From Candidatus Hydrogenedentota bacterium (lineage in GTDB: Bacteria > Hydrogenedentota > Hydrogenedentia > Hydrogenedentales > JAGMZX01), in contig JAKQEQ010000023.1 of the NCBI GenBank assembly GCA_029556545.1, forward strand, positions 62,001 to 126,000: 64,000 bases of DNA. The letters run 5' to 3'. Position 1 is the first letter of the stretch; the number at the start of each line of letters is the position of its first letter. The position numbers and the translations under genes are program-made. The notes under the pieces were generated by a model. That model was not told the DNA's origin and ran no database searches. It worked only from the letters and a program-made list of their open reading frames with translations. Of this stretch, positions 16,875 to 26,644 are shown one piece after another.

Positions 16875-17765
16875 ATGTCCATATTTATTAATTGCGAAAC
16901 GCGAGTCGTGGTTCAAGGCATTACCGGCCGCGACGGTTCCTTCCACGCGCAACAGATGAAAGCCTACGGCGCCGCGGTCGTGGCCGGCGTCACCCCCGGC
17001 AAAGGCGGCGCCGACGTCGCCGGCATCCCCGTGTTCAACAGCGTCGAGGAAGCGGTGGCGGCGTCCGGGGCCGATACCTCGGTCATCTATGTGCCGCCCG
17101 CCTTCGCGGTGGACGCCATCTATGAGGCGGCCGACGCGGGTATCGCCCTGATTGTCTGCATCACCGAAGGCATCCCCGCGAACGAGATGATCAAGGTGCT
17201 TCCCCACCTTCACGCCGCGGGCGCGCGCCTTATCGGCCCGAACTGCCCCGGCCTCATCTCGCCGGGCGAGTCCAAGGTCGGCATCATGCCGGGCGCGATC
17301 GTGAAACCGGGGCCCGTGGGCGTCGTCTCGCGCTCGGGTACGCTGACCTACGAGGCCATCTGGGCGCTGACACGCGCGGGCTTCGGCCAGAGCACCTGCA
17401 TCGGCATCGGCGGCGACCCCGTAATCGGCACGAGCTTCATTGACTGCCTCGAAGCCTTCGAGAACGATCCCGGGACCGAAGCGGTGGTGCTCATCGGCGA
17501 GATCGGCGGCGCGGACGAAGAAGCGGCGGCGGCGTTCATCCGGCAACACATGTCGAAGCCGGTCGTGGCGTTTATCGCCGGCCAGACCGCCCCGCCGGGC
17601 AAGCGGATGGGGCACGCGGGCGCGATTATTCAAGGCGGCGCCGGTACGGCGGCGGACAAGATAGCGGCCCTCTATAAAGCCGGCGCGCCGGTGGCCGGTT
17701 CGCCGACCGAGTTGCCGGAACTCTTGCGGCAGGTAATGGGAGAGCGAGCGATGGCGGCCGTCTAG
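16875..17765 (+). CDS. sucD: succinyl-CoA synthetase alpha subunit
   Basis: 296 residues. The CoA-binding Rossmann domain ([22 protein letters not shown]) is at the N-terminus. [20 protein letters not shown] and the phospho-histidine loop ([11 protein letters not shown]) are conserved. The start at 16875 is preceded by the same GGCACGGC as sucC. Spacing to sucC is 25 bases, so the two are co-transcribed. Confidence 0.97.
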   Translation: MSIFINCETRVVVQGITGRDGSFHAQQMKAYGAAVVAGVTPGKGGADVAGIPVFNSVEEAVAASGADTSVIYVPPAFAVDAIYEAADAGIALIVCITEGIPANEMIKVLPHLHAAGARLIGPNCPGLISPGESKVGIMPGAIVKPGPVGVVSRSGTLTYEAIWALTRAGFGQSTCIGIGGDPVIGTSFIDCLEAFENDPGTEAVVLIGEIGGADEEAAAAFIRQHMSKPVVAFIAGQTAPPGKRMGHAGAIIQGGAGTAADKIAALYKAGAPVAGSPTELPELLRQVMGERAMAAV

Positions 17766-17851
17766 ACCACCGAGCGCGGCTTCATGAAATACAAGGACTT
17801 CGGAACCATAGCGCGGACCGGACGAACAGGATAGAAGGAGTGAAACAACCC

Positions 17852-18115
17852 ATGAGCACAATGCAGGCAGTTGCGGAACCCACGTCGGCACGGGCGAAGA
17901 AGAGCAAGTTCGATTACTCCCAGGGGCCGCCGCCGGTGCGGATCAACTTGACTTGGTGCAAGACGTGCAACATCTGCATCGCGCTCTGCCCGAAGAAGGT
18001 CTTCGACGCGGATCAGGACGGAAAACCGGTTGTGTCGCACCCCGACGCCTGCACGCAGTGCGCCATGTGCTGGATGCACTGCCCCGACTTCGCCATTACC
18101 TCGAACTACAGATAG
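17852..18115 (+). CDS. korD: 2-oxoacid:ferredoxin oxidoreductase, ferredoxin-like delta subunit
   Basis: 87 residues from the ATG with GAAGGAG upstream. Two [4Fe-4S] motifs are seen: CKTCNICIALCP and CTQCAMCWMHCP. Such small subunits pass electrons from the TPP-bound intermediate to ferredoxin. It sits between sucD and korA in the same direction, which suggests the 2-oxoglutarate enzyme rather than pyruvate oxidoreductase. Confidence 0.9.
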   Translation: MSTMQAVAEPTSARAKKSKFDYSQGPPPVRINLTWCKTCNICIALCPKKVFDADQDGKPVVSHPDACTQCAMCWMHCPDFAITSNYR

Positions 18116-18146
18116 GACGCCCCAACGCGCCCTGAAGGGAGTGGCG

Positions 18147-19286
18147 ATGTCTCGCCCGAAACGACAGTTGATGATGGGCAATCAGGCTTGCGTCCAGGGG
18201 GCTCTCCGCGCCGGCCTGCGTTTCTACGCGGGTTACCCGATAACCCCCTCCACCGAAGTCACCGAAGGATGTGCCCGCGAGTTGCCCAAGACCGGCGGAC
18301 GCTTCCTGCAAATGGAAGATGAGATCGGCGCGATCAGCGCCGTGGTCGGCGCGTCCGTCGCCGGCGTCAAGGCCATGACGGCCACCTCCGGGCCCGGCTA
18401 TTCGCTCATGGTCGAGAACATCGGCTACGCCTACATGATCGAGGCGCCCTGCGTCATCGTGAACGTGCAGCGCGGCGGCCCCTCGACCGGCCTGCCAACC
18501 AAGACGAGCCAGTCCGACACGATGCAGACCCGTTGGGGGCCGCACGGCGATTACACGGCGATTGCGGTGGCCCCATCGACCGTCGCCGATACCGTCACGG
18601 AGACCATCCGCGCGTTCAACCTCGCCGAGCGGTTTCGCACGCCCGTGACCATTCTCCTGGATGAAGTGATCGGCCACATGCAGGAAATGATATCGCTGCC
18701 GGAACCCGGCGAGTATCAAGTAGTGGACCGCGTGAAGCCAACGTGCCCGCCTGAAGAATACGAACCCTACGGTTCGACCGACAACTTCGTGAATCCGATG
18801 CCGGCTTACGGCGACGGCTATCGGTGGTACGCCACCGGGCTTACCCATGACGCCATGGGCTTTCCGACGAATCGCCCCGACGAAATCGTCGTGAATCTGG
18901 ACAAATTGCGGCGCAAGATCGAGGACTTCCGGGACGAAATCTGCAAGGTGCGCGCGGACTGGATGGACGACGCCGAGTTTGCGCTGGTTTCCTACGGGTC
19001 GGTGTCGCGCACCGCGCTACTGGCGACGAAGCTCGCCCGCGAAGCCGGCGTTAAGGTCGGCTGCCTCCAACTGCAGACCGTCTGGCCGTTCCCGCTCGCC
19101 CAGTTACGGGAGTTATTGCAGGACTGCACGGCCGTGATCGTCGCCGAGTTGAACATGGGGCAGATTGTGCGCGAGGTCGAGCGTGTCGCCCCCCCACAGG
19201 CCCGCGTCCACTCACTGCTCCGCTACGACGGCGAGATTCTCACCCCGATACAGTTCTTGGAGAAAATCGAGGAGGTCCGGTCATGA
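18147..19286 (+). CDS. korA: 2-oxoglutarate:ferredoxin oxidoreductase alpha subunit
   Basis: 379 residues. RFYAGYPITPSTEVTEGCARELP is the typical start of the pyrimidine-binding domain. TATSGPGYSLMVENIGYAYMIEAPCVIVNVQRGGPSTGLPTKTSQSD is the family hallmark in order (GPGYSLM, QRGGPSTGLPT). DNA before ATG 18147 belongs to another frame. With KorB it oxidises 2-oxoglutarate to succinyl-CoA, giving reduced ferredoxin; the reverse is possible in a reductive TCA cycle. Confidence 0.93.
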   Translation: MSRPKRQLMMGNQACVQGALRAGLRFYAGYPITPSTEVTEGCARELPKTGGRFLQMEDEIGAISAVVGASVAGVKAMTATSGPGYSLMVENIGYAYMIEAPCVIVNVQRGGPSTGLPTKTSQSDTMQTRWGPHGDYTAIAVAPSTVADTVTETIRAFNLAERFRTPVTILLDEVIGHMQEMISLPEPGEYQVVDRVKPTCPPEEYEPYGSTDNFVNPMPAYGDGYRWYATGLTHDAMGFPTNRPDEIVVNLDKLRRKIEDFRDEICKVRADWMDDAEFALVSYGSVSRTALLATKLAREAGVKVGCLQLQTVWPFPLAQLRELLQDCTAVIVAELNMGQIVREVERVAPPQARVHSLLRYDGEILTPIQFLEKIEEVRS

Positions 19287-20137
19287 CGACCACCGCCGAG
19301 AGCGTCGCAGAGCAGCGGCGCTCCGATGTCCACCTGAGTTACCTGCGGCCACACAAGAAGTTTCCCAACCTCTGGTGCCCAGGCTGCGGCAACGGCATCG
19401 TCATGAGTTCCCTCGTGCGGGCCATCGACAAGCTCGGGCTGCCCAGGGACGAAGTGGCCCTGGTCTCGGGTATCGGCTGCAGCAGCCGTATGCCGGTCTA
19501 CCTGGACTTTCAGGCGCTCCACACGACCCACGGCAGGGCGTTGGCCTTCGCCACGGGCGTCAAGTTCGCCCGGCCCGATCTCAAGGTCATCGTGATCACC
19601 GGCGACGGCGACGCCCTCTCGATCGGGGGCAACCACCTGATTCATGCGTGCCGTCGCAACATCGACATCACGACCATACTCATCAACAACTACATATACG
19701 GCATGACAGGCGGGCAGGTATCGCCGACGACACCCTCGGGGGCCTACGCCACCACGACGCCTTTCGGCAACACGGAAAAACATTTCGAACCGTGCGATCT
19801 GGCCAAGGGCGCGGGGGCGACGTTCGTCGCGCGCACGACCGTCTATCACACGCCCCAGATGGACCGCGTCCTCGCGGACGCCATTGCGCACCACGGTTTC
19901 TCGTTTGTCGAGGTGCTCTCGAACTGCCACACGTACTTCGGACGCCTCAACCGCCTCGGCAGCGCCACCGCACTGCTGCAAATGTTCAAGGAGAAGACAA
20001 CGTCGGTGGGCAAGACCGAGGAAAGCGCGAACGGGAAGATTCCCATCGGCGTCCTGCATCGCGACCTCGAAACCACCGAACTTTGCGACGAATATCAGAA
20101 GATAGTCGACAGCTTATCGAAAGGGAAACAGGGATGA
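19283..20137 (+). CDS. korB: 2-oxoglutarate:ferredoxin oxidoreductase beta subunit
   Basis: 284 residues. WCPGCGNGIVMSSL (residues 31-44) and the TPP motif GDGDALSIGGNH (from residue 107) with NNYIYGMTGGQ are diagnostic. The start overlaps the korA stop by four bases and the stop overlaps korC. It binds thiamine diphosphate; CPGCG is conserved in the Kor and Ior/Por beta subunits. Confidence 0.94.
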   Translation: MTTTAESVAEQRRSDVHLSYLRPHKKFPNLWCPGCGNGIVMSSLVRAIDKLGLPRDEVALVSGIGCSSRMPVYLDFQALHTTHGRALAFATGVKFARPDLKVIVITGDGDALSIGGNHLIHACRRNIDITTILINNYIYGMTGGQVSPTTPSGAYATTTPFGNTEKHFEPCDLAKGAGATFVARTTVYHTPQMDRVLADAIAHHGFSFVEVLSNCHTYFGRLNRLGSATALLQMFKEKTTSVGKTEESANGKIPIGVLHRDLETTELCDEYQKIVDSLSKGKQG

Positions 20138-20814
20138 GCAAAGGTTCGTTGCTTCGCCTGCAATTGTCCGAGGACCGATACGAGATGCGATTGTCCGGCT
20201 CCGGCGGGCAGGGGATGATGCTTGCGGCGACGATTCTGGCGGAGGCAATTGGTGCGGACCCGGCCAAGCGGGTCATCCAGACTAAATCCTATGGCCCGGA
20301 AGCGCGCGGCGGCGCGTCCAAAGCCGATATCGTAGTCTCCTCAAGCGAAATTTATTATCCCAAAGCCCTTCAACTCGACCTGTTGCTCGCCATGACCCAG
20401 GAATCGCTGGACAAGTATTATTCCGACCTGAAAGCGGGGGGCACGCTTATCCTGGACGAGTCGCTGGTTCACAACCCGCCCCCCGACGATTTCTACGGCG
20501 TGCCGTTCACGCGGCTGGCGCGGGAAGAGGCCGGCAACGTCATGGTGGCCAACATGATTGCGCTGGGCGCGATTGCCGCCATCAGCGGCGTCGTGCCCAC
20601 GGAGGCGCTTACCGAGGCCGTGCTGGCGCGCGCGCCCCGCGGCACGGAAGACACCAACAAGCGCGCCGTGGAAATCGGCGTTCGCGAAGGCGAAGCCGTG
20701 AAAGCGCGCCGCCTGCAAGGCGCGCCGAACATGACGCAAACGCCCTCCGCACCGGAAGAAGCCCCTATCGAAGTCCCCGGCATCGTATTCCCGCGCTGCC
20801 AATTCGAGCACTGA
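20134..20814 (+). CDS. korC: 2-oxoglutarate:ferredoxin oxidoreductase gamma subunit
   Basis: 226 residues. The gamma-subunit core runs from RLSGSGGQGMMLAATILAEA through KSYGPEARGGASKADIVVSS. GNVMVANMIALGAI follows. The last 25 residues are a Pro/Glu-rich extension. Last gene of the sucCD-korDABC operon. The 2-oxoglutarate specificity is inferred from linkage to sucCD. Confidence 0.92.
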   Translation: MSKGSLLRLQLSEDRYEMRLSGSGGQGMMLAATILAEAIGADPAKRVIQTKSYGPEARGGASKADIVVSSSEIYYPKALQLDLLLAMTQESLDKYYSDLKAGGTLILDESLVHNPPPDDFYGVPFTRLAREEAGNVMVANMIALGAIAAISGVVPTEALTEAVLARAPRGTEDTNKRAVEIGVREGEAVKARRLQGAPNMTQTPSAPEEAPIEVPGIVFPRCQFEH

Positions 20815-20828
20815 GCCTCGCGGCCGCG

Positions 20829-20999
20829 CTATGGACGTCCCGCCAATGTCTTGATTACGTTGCCGATCCCCGTGAGAAAGTCGCCCAATTGCCGCGCGGT
20901 ATCCGCGTCGGGCAACGGTATGCACCAGTGCGGGGGTGTGTCTGCAAAACGCGAGAGCGAGTGCAAGCACGAGTGCGCGTACGAAACGGGTAGTGCGGG
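20829..20999 (-). other. open frame directly after the DUF4203-like gene's stop codon
   Basis: After the TAG that ends the next gene on this strand, the same frame stays open for 56 more codons to a second stop at 20829. It reads RFADTPPHWCIPLPDADTAR and then QLGDFLTGIGNVIKTLAGRP. It could be an interrupted C-terminal extension, a gene relic, or chance. No start codon with a ribosome-binding site is seen. Confidence 0.2.
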
Positions 21000-21731
21000 C
21001 TACTCCTCCTTCGCGGCCTGCTCTTTTTTCGGCTTTGGCGGTCGCGCCGTGACCGTGTATTGCACGGCCACACCGAGGAGAGTGAGCGCCAGCGCGCCGA
21101 GCGCCATCAAGTAGAACGAGGTCGCGCTGAAGGCGCGGCTCAGTCCCTCGCTGAGTTCCGGGCTCAGGGCGAATCCCGAGCGGAACGCCTCATCAGGCCC
21201 CTTCTCGCTGATTTCGCCCGCGATCGCGGCGTACAAGCCGGTGAGCAATGGGGCGAGCGTCGCGCGCTTGACGTAATAAAAGATCCCGAGCACGAGGAAG
21301 ACGGAACCCTTGGCCGACGAGGTGAGCACGATAATAAAGCGTTGCAGGACCAGCGCGAGGATGCCGCCAAGCAGCGCCGCCACCAGGATCGCGACCACCG
21401 ACACCGTGGTCAAAGCAGTCCCCGTGTATATGCAGACGAAGTATCCGATGACCCCCGCCGTCACGGCCCCGATGGTGAACAACACGGCGAAGTACAGCAG
21501 GATCATCAGCACCGCGCCGATGAAACCGCCCAGCACGGCCGATAGGATGGCGATGGTTTGGTCTTCGGAAATGCTCAGGCCGGCCAGGCCCGCCGCCACG
21601 GCCCCGACGACCAGCCCGCCCACCGCAAGTAGCAAGAGAAACACGCGATAGCCGAGGAAACACAAGACAGCGCCCGTCGCCAGCACGCCCATCGCGCACA
21701 TATTCAAGACGTCTTCGGTGAGTTCCGGCAT
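21000..21731 (-). CDS. polytopic membrane protein, DUF4203-like
   Basis: 243 residues. Some seven hydrophobic segments rich in Gly and Ala span residues 12-140 and another lies at 200-225, with a Lys-rich cytoplasmic tail (RPPKPKKEQAAKEE). The small-residue pattern (FLGYRVFLLLLAVGGLVVGAV, AVLGGFIGAVLMILLYFAVLF) resembles the DUF4203/TMEM198 family, of unknown bacterial function. The start at 21731 has GGAGG five bases upstream. It is convergent with the kor operon and divergent from the PKD protein. Confidence 0.75.
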   Translation of the reverse strand: MPELTEDVLNMCAMGVLATGAVLCFLGYRVFLLLLAVGGLVVGAVAAGLAGLSISEDQTIAILSAVLGGFIGAVLMILLYFAVLFTIGAVTAGVIGYFVCIYTGTALTTVSVVAILVAALLGGILALVLQRFIIVLTSSAKGSVFLVLGIFYYVKRATLAPLLTGLYAAIAGEISEKGPDEAFRSGFALSPELSEGLSRAFSATSFYLMALGALALTLLGVAVQYTVTARPPKPKKEQAAKEE

Positions 21732-21938
21732 AAATACCTCCCCATTATGCTCGTGCTCGCACGCGAAACTGAGTCTAATCACATCCCCGGCGCGTTGTCA
21801 AAGCATGTTCACGAGGTGGCGCCCGGCCCCCGCGAAAGGAACTTTCCGCCATTTTGCTGGATTTTTCCTGAGGCTTCGCGTATGGTTTACGTGATTCGAT
21901 TCGGACAAACGTACCCTTACACGAAGGACTCAGGCATC

Positions 21939-23912
21939 ATGCACTTTCGAGGCCGTTTCTGGGCGATCGTCGCCGGGGCGACGTTGTGCGCGCTCTTGGC
22001 GGGCTGCCCGCTGTTCGTATTCAAGAACCCGCCCACGGCGCGGTTCACCGCTGATGTCACCGAGGGCTACGCCCCCCTAACCGTCCGGTTCACCGACCAG
22101 TCCCTGAACGGCACCGCGCCCATCACGGTCTGGCGCTGGGTCGTCGGCATCACGGAAACATCCACTGATCCGAGTTTCGATTATACCTTCCCGTTCCCCG
22201 GAACCTTTTCGGTGACCCTCACGGTCACTTCCGCCGACGGCACGGACGACGAAGTCAAGAAGGACTATATCCAGGTGCTGGCGACGGCGCCGCCGGTCGC
22301 CGCGTTCAGCGCAGACGTCACCAGCGGATTCGTGCCCTTGACCGTGAACTTCACGAACGAGTCCACCCTCGGCACGGGCACGGAGGAACTGTCCTGGTTG
22401 TGGGAATTCGGCGACGGAACCACGAGCGATGAGGAACACCCGGTCCACGCGTACCAAACCGGCCGCAAGTACACGGTATCGCTGACCGTAACCACCGAAC
22501 ACGGAAAAGCAACGGAGACCAAAGGCAACTTCATCGACGCGCAACCCCTTACGCCGCCCGCGCCGGAGTTCTCCGCCGCGCCCACGTCCGGTCACGACCC
22601 GCTCACGGTGCAGTTCACGGACCAGACGGAACCGGGCACGGGAACGGAACTCGCGTGGTCCTGGGATTTCGGCGACGGCACCACAAGCACCGCGCAGAGC
22701 CCTTCGCACACGTATACGAAACTCGGGGCGTTCAACGTGTCGTTGACGGCGACCTCGGAGCACGGGGCCGCCACGAAGACCAAGCCAGCGCTCGTAAGTG
22801 TTTGGAACACCGCGCGTTACTTCGGCGGCGCGGCGGCGGACCGCGCCCATGCGCTGGTCGAAGCCCCCGACGGCGGCTATGTCCTCGCTGGGGAGACGCA
22901 GTCCTCCGGCGCGGGCCAGCGCGACATTTACCTCGTCCACGCGGGGCCGGACGGCAATATGGTCTGGAGCCGCACCTTCGGCGGCCCGAGGGACGATTTC
23001 GCCAACGCGCTCGCGGCGATGCCCGGCGGCGGTTACGTATTGGCGGGCGGCACGACGAACGAGGCGGGCGATACGGACGTCTTTCTGGTGCGCACGGACC
23101 CCGCGGGCAATCGCCTCTGGGACCGCACTTATGGCGGTGAAGCCAACGACTACGCCGCCGCGTTGACTGTAACCCGCGACGGCGGACTCCTGATCGCGGG
23201 CGTCACGCAGCCTTCGGCGGACGCAAACTTCGACGTCTACCTGCTGCGCACGGACGCCGAGGGCGACGTCGTTTGGAGCCGCGTCATCGGGGGCCCGGAC
23301 CTCGAACAGGCGAACGCGGTCATCGAGACGGCGAACGGCGGCTTCGCCATTGCCGGGGCCACGACTAGTCTCGGCAACCGCGACGCCATGCTGCTCTGGA
23401 TAGACGCGTTCGGAATCAATTCGTGGGCACGAACCTACGGCGGCGCGGGGAGCGATACCGCGCGGGCGCTCGTCCAGACCGACGACGCCGGATTCCTGCT
23501 GGCGGGCGGCACAAGCAGTTTCGGCGAAGGCTCGATGGACGTCTACCTGGTCCGCACGGACGCCGCCGGGAACGAAGTCTGGAGCCGCGCCTTTGGCGGC
23601 GTTGCCGAGGAACGCGCCAACGCCATCGTCGCGACCGCGAACGGCGATTACGTCCTGGCCGGATACACGGCATCCTTCGGCGCGGGCGCGTATGACGCGT
23701 TCCTGTTGAAGACCGACGCTGCAGGCGAGCCGCTCTGGGAAAACGTGTTCCTGACTTACGGCGGGGCCGCCGCCGACAGCGCCAACGCCGTCATCGAGAC
23801 CACCGCGGGCGGCTTGGCGCTCGCGGGCGAGAGCGCCTCGGTGGGAGCGGGCGGATTTGATGCCTACCTTCTGCGCACGGACGCCGATGGCGCCGTTGTG
23901 CAGTTCCCGTAG
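21939..23912 (+). CDS. lipoprotein with three PKD domains and beta-propeller repeats
   Basis: 657 residues from ATG 21939. The signal ends in the lipobox LLAGC. Three PKD domains follow (PTARFTADVTEGYAPLTVRFTD, then two with WLWEFGDGTTSDEEHPVHAY-type cores). From about residue 290 come seven or eight propeller-like repeats of about 50 residues with the pattern GGYVLAG...DIYLVRTDxxGNxxWSRTFGG. These repeats are common in exported proteins of unknown function. PKD domains often sit in proteins that bind polysaccharide or other surface polymers. An earlier start at 21747 was rejected because it puts a non-signal sequence before the lipobox. Confidence 0.85.
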   Translation: MHFRGRFWAIVAGATLCALLAGCPLFVFKNPPTARFTADVTEGYAPLTVRFTDQSLNGTAPITVWRWVVGITETSTDPSFDYTFPFPGTFSVTLTVTSADGTDDEVKKDYIQVLATAPPVAAFSADVTSGFVPLTVNFTNESTLGTGTEELSWLWEFGDGTTSDEEHPVHAYQTGRKYTVSLTVTTEHGKATETKGNFIDAQPLTPPAPEFSAAPTSGHDPLTVQFTDQTEPGTGTELAWSWDFGDGTTSTAQSPSHTYTKLGAFNVSLTATSEHGAATKTKPALVSVWNTARYFGGAAADRAHALVEAPDGGYVLAGETQSSGAGQRDIYLVHAGPDGNMVWSRTFGGPRDDFANALAAMPGGGYVLAGGTTNEAGDTDVFLVRTDPAGNRLWDRTYGGEANDYAAALTVTRDGGLLIAGVTQPSADANFDVYLLRTDAEGDVVWSRVIGGPDLEQANAVIETANGGFAIAGATTSLGNRDAMLLWIDAFGINSWARTYGGAGSDTARALVQTDDAGFLLAGGTSSFGEGSMDVYLVRTDAAGNEVWSRAFGGVAEERANAIVATANGDYVLAGYTASFGAGAYDAFLLKTDAAGEPLWENVFLTYGGAAADSANAVIETTAGGLALAGESASVGAGGFDAYLLRTDADGAVVQFP

Positions 23913-23928
23913 GGCACGGACAGGCATG

Positions 23929-23983
23929 GACGAACACGGACGAACGTCGATGGCTGACTTGCTTGGGTTTTTCCGTGTTCGTC
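23929..23983. terminator. inverted repeat between convergent genes
   Basis: GACGAACACGGA (23929) and its exact complement TCCGTGTTCGTC (23972) flank a 31-base loop in the 96-base gap between two convergent genes. It could act as a bidirectional terminator. The CACGGACG-like words also resemble common dispersed repeats of such genomes. Confidence 0.35.
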
Positions 23984-24008
23984 TGGGTTACGCGGGCCGG
24001 TTCTTTGC

Positions 24009-26417
24009 CTACTCTTCGATGAATTGATGCACCACCGCGGAAAATGGCGGGACCGGAAGCGACACCGTCCGCGCCATGCCTTCCGCCTCGGATTCCTCGA
24101 TTGCGATGCGCATTTCCTCCTCGTTGTGGTCCGTGATCGCGCCCCCGCCCAGCAGGACGCGCTTGGCGGTCGCGCGTGGCGTGAAGGGCAGCGTCACTGT
24201 CGGGTGCTGCCACTGGGAAAGATGACGGTTGATCAACAGCAGGTTCAGTCGTCGTTTGCCCGTGGCGGCGTCGCGGCTCAGGAACGCATAGGCGTGCAGA
24301 CAGGGCACGGCCTTCATGGCGGGAACGCTCCCGTTTTCGACTTGGTCCCACGTGGCCCCGCCGGTAACTTCGACGGCCGTCATGTCGCCCTCGATCAGGA
24401 ACCCATTGGCCAGGCGCAGCCCCTCCCACACGGGCCGCGGCCGCAGCGCGCCGGACCGGTCGCGCACAAAGGTGCCCCACAGACCGACGCGCCCGTTGTA
24501 CACCCGTTGCAGCGCGGTAAAGTAACTGATGGGACTCGCGCCCATGTCGCGCATTAACGCCATCGCTTGGTCAAGCACCGCGACGCCCGCCCCGAGGCTC
24601 GGGCATATCGCGGACGCGGCCTCGGGCGGCGCGGCCCCGCCCGTGACGTGCGTGTTCAGTTCATAGGCCGCCAACTTCGTGCCCTTGCTGTTCGCGCGGA
24701 GACCGTCGATCGTCCGCGGACCGAGGTGCCGCGCATAGGCGTCCACGTCGGCGAACAGCGCGGCGAACTGTTCCTCGATCGAGGCCCACTGATTGAGTTC
24801 GTGCAGCAGGTACGGCGCGATGGACAGGATGACGGGGCCCTCGACGGTCTTGTCCAAGCGCGTGTTCCAATGATGCGCGTTGATGGCCCAGCCGCCCACG
24901 ACGATCACGATCTTGGACGGGTCGAAGTGGGGATGCGCGCGGACGCGCGCGAGGACCGTGTTGCAGAGTTCGCCGTATTTCTCCGCGACGTGCGTGTGAA
25001 ACGGGCGGAATATCCGGTTCCACCACTCGTTGCCTATCTCGAGGTAGATGGTCGAAAAGCGGTCCGTCCACGGCCCGCCGAACCCGTGCGCGGCGCGGCG
25101 TGCCGCATGCTCGTCGAAGGTCGCGGGCGCCGCCAGATACGAGATCAGCGCGTGCCAATCGTCCGGCATATTGCCGCCGCCCACGGTGATCCATGGGGCC
25201 GCGCCGACCTCCTCGCTCAACCGCATCCATTCGTCGAGCACCGCGCTCGTGGTGGCGAAGCGATAAAACGCGCCGAGCCCGAGAAAACTCCAGGACGCCT
25301 CCGTCGCGTTCGCCGCGGTGAACGACTCGACGAGGCTCCCGAGCCCCGCGCTGCCGTAAAACCGCAGGACGCCGCAACGCGCCTCTTTCAGGCGTTCGAC
25401 AAGCAGGCGGTTGAACCCCGATGAGGAAGCGAGCATGCCGTCCTCCAAGGCGATGGAATCGATGTAGACCGCGCCGCCTTCCGATCCCGCAGGCACGGCT
25501 ACGCCGATCAGGCACTCGGAAAATTTCTCGCCGATGCGCGGGTCGCTCGTCGTTAACCCGGAAAACACGTAGTCGCGCCACTCCGGCCCGAGTTCCGGCG
25601 CGCCACACGTCATGGCGGTTGTCGCGCCCGCTTCCGTGTGTTCGAACGCGTAATTCTTAAACAGGATGCCGAGCCGCGCGCCGGGAATCTCGCCGCGCGC
25701 CCGGATATGCACCCGGTACGCCGTGTCCGGCGTCGCGCGCAGGTAGTGCTTCACGCCGCCGCTGATCCGTTCGTCGGTCGCGGGAAACCGCAACCGCATA
25801 TGCTGATCGCCCGCGCGCGCGTCCGAGGGCACAAAATCCAGTGTCACGCCCGGCCCGACCGCGCGGCGAAAGTCGCCGATGCCGATGCCCGGCTCCCCTT
25901 CTTTCGGGTCTGGCGTCGCCCGGGAAACCACCGGCCCGTGCAGCCACACCAGTTCTTCCTCCTCGAGCGGCACGCCCGCATGCTCCAGCGTGAACCGCCC
26001 GGCCTCCAGGTCGTGCGCGACGATGGTCCCCGTTTCCCCCGCCCGCGCGCCCGTGGCGATGCAATACCTGCCGCCCGCGAAGGACTCGACAATGCGGTCC
26101 GGATCATCCGGCAAGTGCGAGGTGTCCGTCACCGTGTCGGCGGTGGCCTGGGTGACGCGAATCACGAGCACCTGCCGTCCCATGGCGAAACCGCCGTGCG
26201 AGAAAGGATTAGCCGCCAACTGCTGATCGTTGTAATACGTGCTCGCGCCGATGTTGACGCCCAACCGCGCCGGTTGCTCGGCGATCACCCGCTCCGTCAC
26301 CTGCACGACGGCGTCGCGCGGCGACGATCCGCCGCACTGGGCCAGCACCACCGTCGCGCAGCCCGCCACGAGCTTCGCCGCGCGCCGCCACCTGGATCGA
26401 AATATCTTGCTTGCCAC
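24009..26417 (-). CDS. putative clan-A (GH39/GH51-like) glycoside hydrolase, exported
   Basis: About 802 residues from GTG 26417; an upstream GTG at 26468 is possible but has no ribosome-binding site, whereas 26417 has AAAGG 11 bases upstream. The N-terminus is hydrophobic and has VAGC and LAQC, either of which may be a lipobox. Residues of about 100-320 look like a carbohydrate-binding jelly roll (TAYRVHIRARGEIPGARLGILF). The (beta/alpha)8 part has YLEIGNEWWN, with the acid/base Glu expected at the end of strand 4, and LAAYELNTHVTG, where the nucleophile Glu is expected. The C-terminal beta domain is LLLINRHLSQWQHPTVTL. Substrate is unknown; alpha-L-arabinofuranosidase-like or xylosidase-like activity is possible. 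Confidence 0.7.
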   Translation of the reverse strand: MASKIFRSRWRRAAKLVAGCATVVLAQCGGSSPRDAVVQVTERVIAEQPARLGVNIGASTYYNDQQLAANPFSHGGFAMGRQVLVIRVTQATADTVTDTSHLPDDPDRIVESFAGGRYCIATGARAGETGTIVAHDLEAGRFTLEHAGVPLEEEELVWLHGPVVSRATPDPKEGEPGIGIGDFRRAVGPGVTLDFVPSDARAGDQHMRLRFPATDERISGGVKHYLRATPDTAYRVHIRARGEIPGARLGILFKNYAFEHTEAGATTAMTCGAPELGPEWRDYVFSGLTTSDPRIGEKFSECLIGVAVPAGSEGGAVYIDSIALEDGMLASSSGFNRLLVERLKEARCGVLRFYGSAGLGSLVESFTAANATEASWSFLGLGAFYRFATTSAVLDEWMRLSEEVGAAPWITVGGGNMPDDWHALISYLAAPATFDEHAARRAAHGFGGPWTDRFSTIYLEIGNEWWNRIFRPFHTHVAEKYGELCNTVLARVRAHPHFDPSKIVIVVGGWAINAHHWNTRLDKTVEGPVILSIAPYLLHELNQWASIEEQFAALFADVDAYARHLGPRTIDGLRANSKGTKLAAYELNTHVTGGAAPPEAASAICPSLGAGVAVLDQAMALMRDMGASPISYFTALQRVYNGRVGLWGTFVRDRSGALRPRPVWEGLRLANGFLIEGDMTAVEVTGGATWDQVENGSVPAMKAVPCLHAYAFLSRDAATGKRRLNLLLINRHLSQWQHPTVTLPFTPRATAKRVLLGGGAITDHNEEEMRIAIEESEAEGMARTVSLPVPPFSAVVHQFIEE

Positions 26418-26644
26418 GTTTCCGAGTGCCTTTCTTTGCCGGTTCACAAGCCGACGGCTCCGCCTCACTTTCGGGCTTACTATACACGTCTTGGCTCAGA
26501 CGCGCGAGCGGCGCGGTCGGGGAAGCATCCAGAACAGGGGAACCCACACCGCCCTCGGCGCGCTGCCCTTCCCTGCTTCTATGCGGGTGGCGGAACCGGC
26601 TGCGGGAAGCGCGGAAAGTGCGCATGCATGCGCGAGGCATGCCG

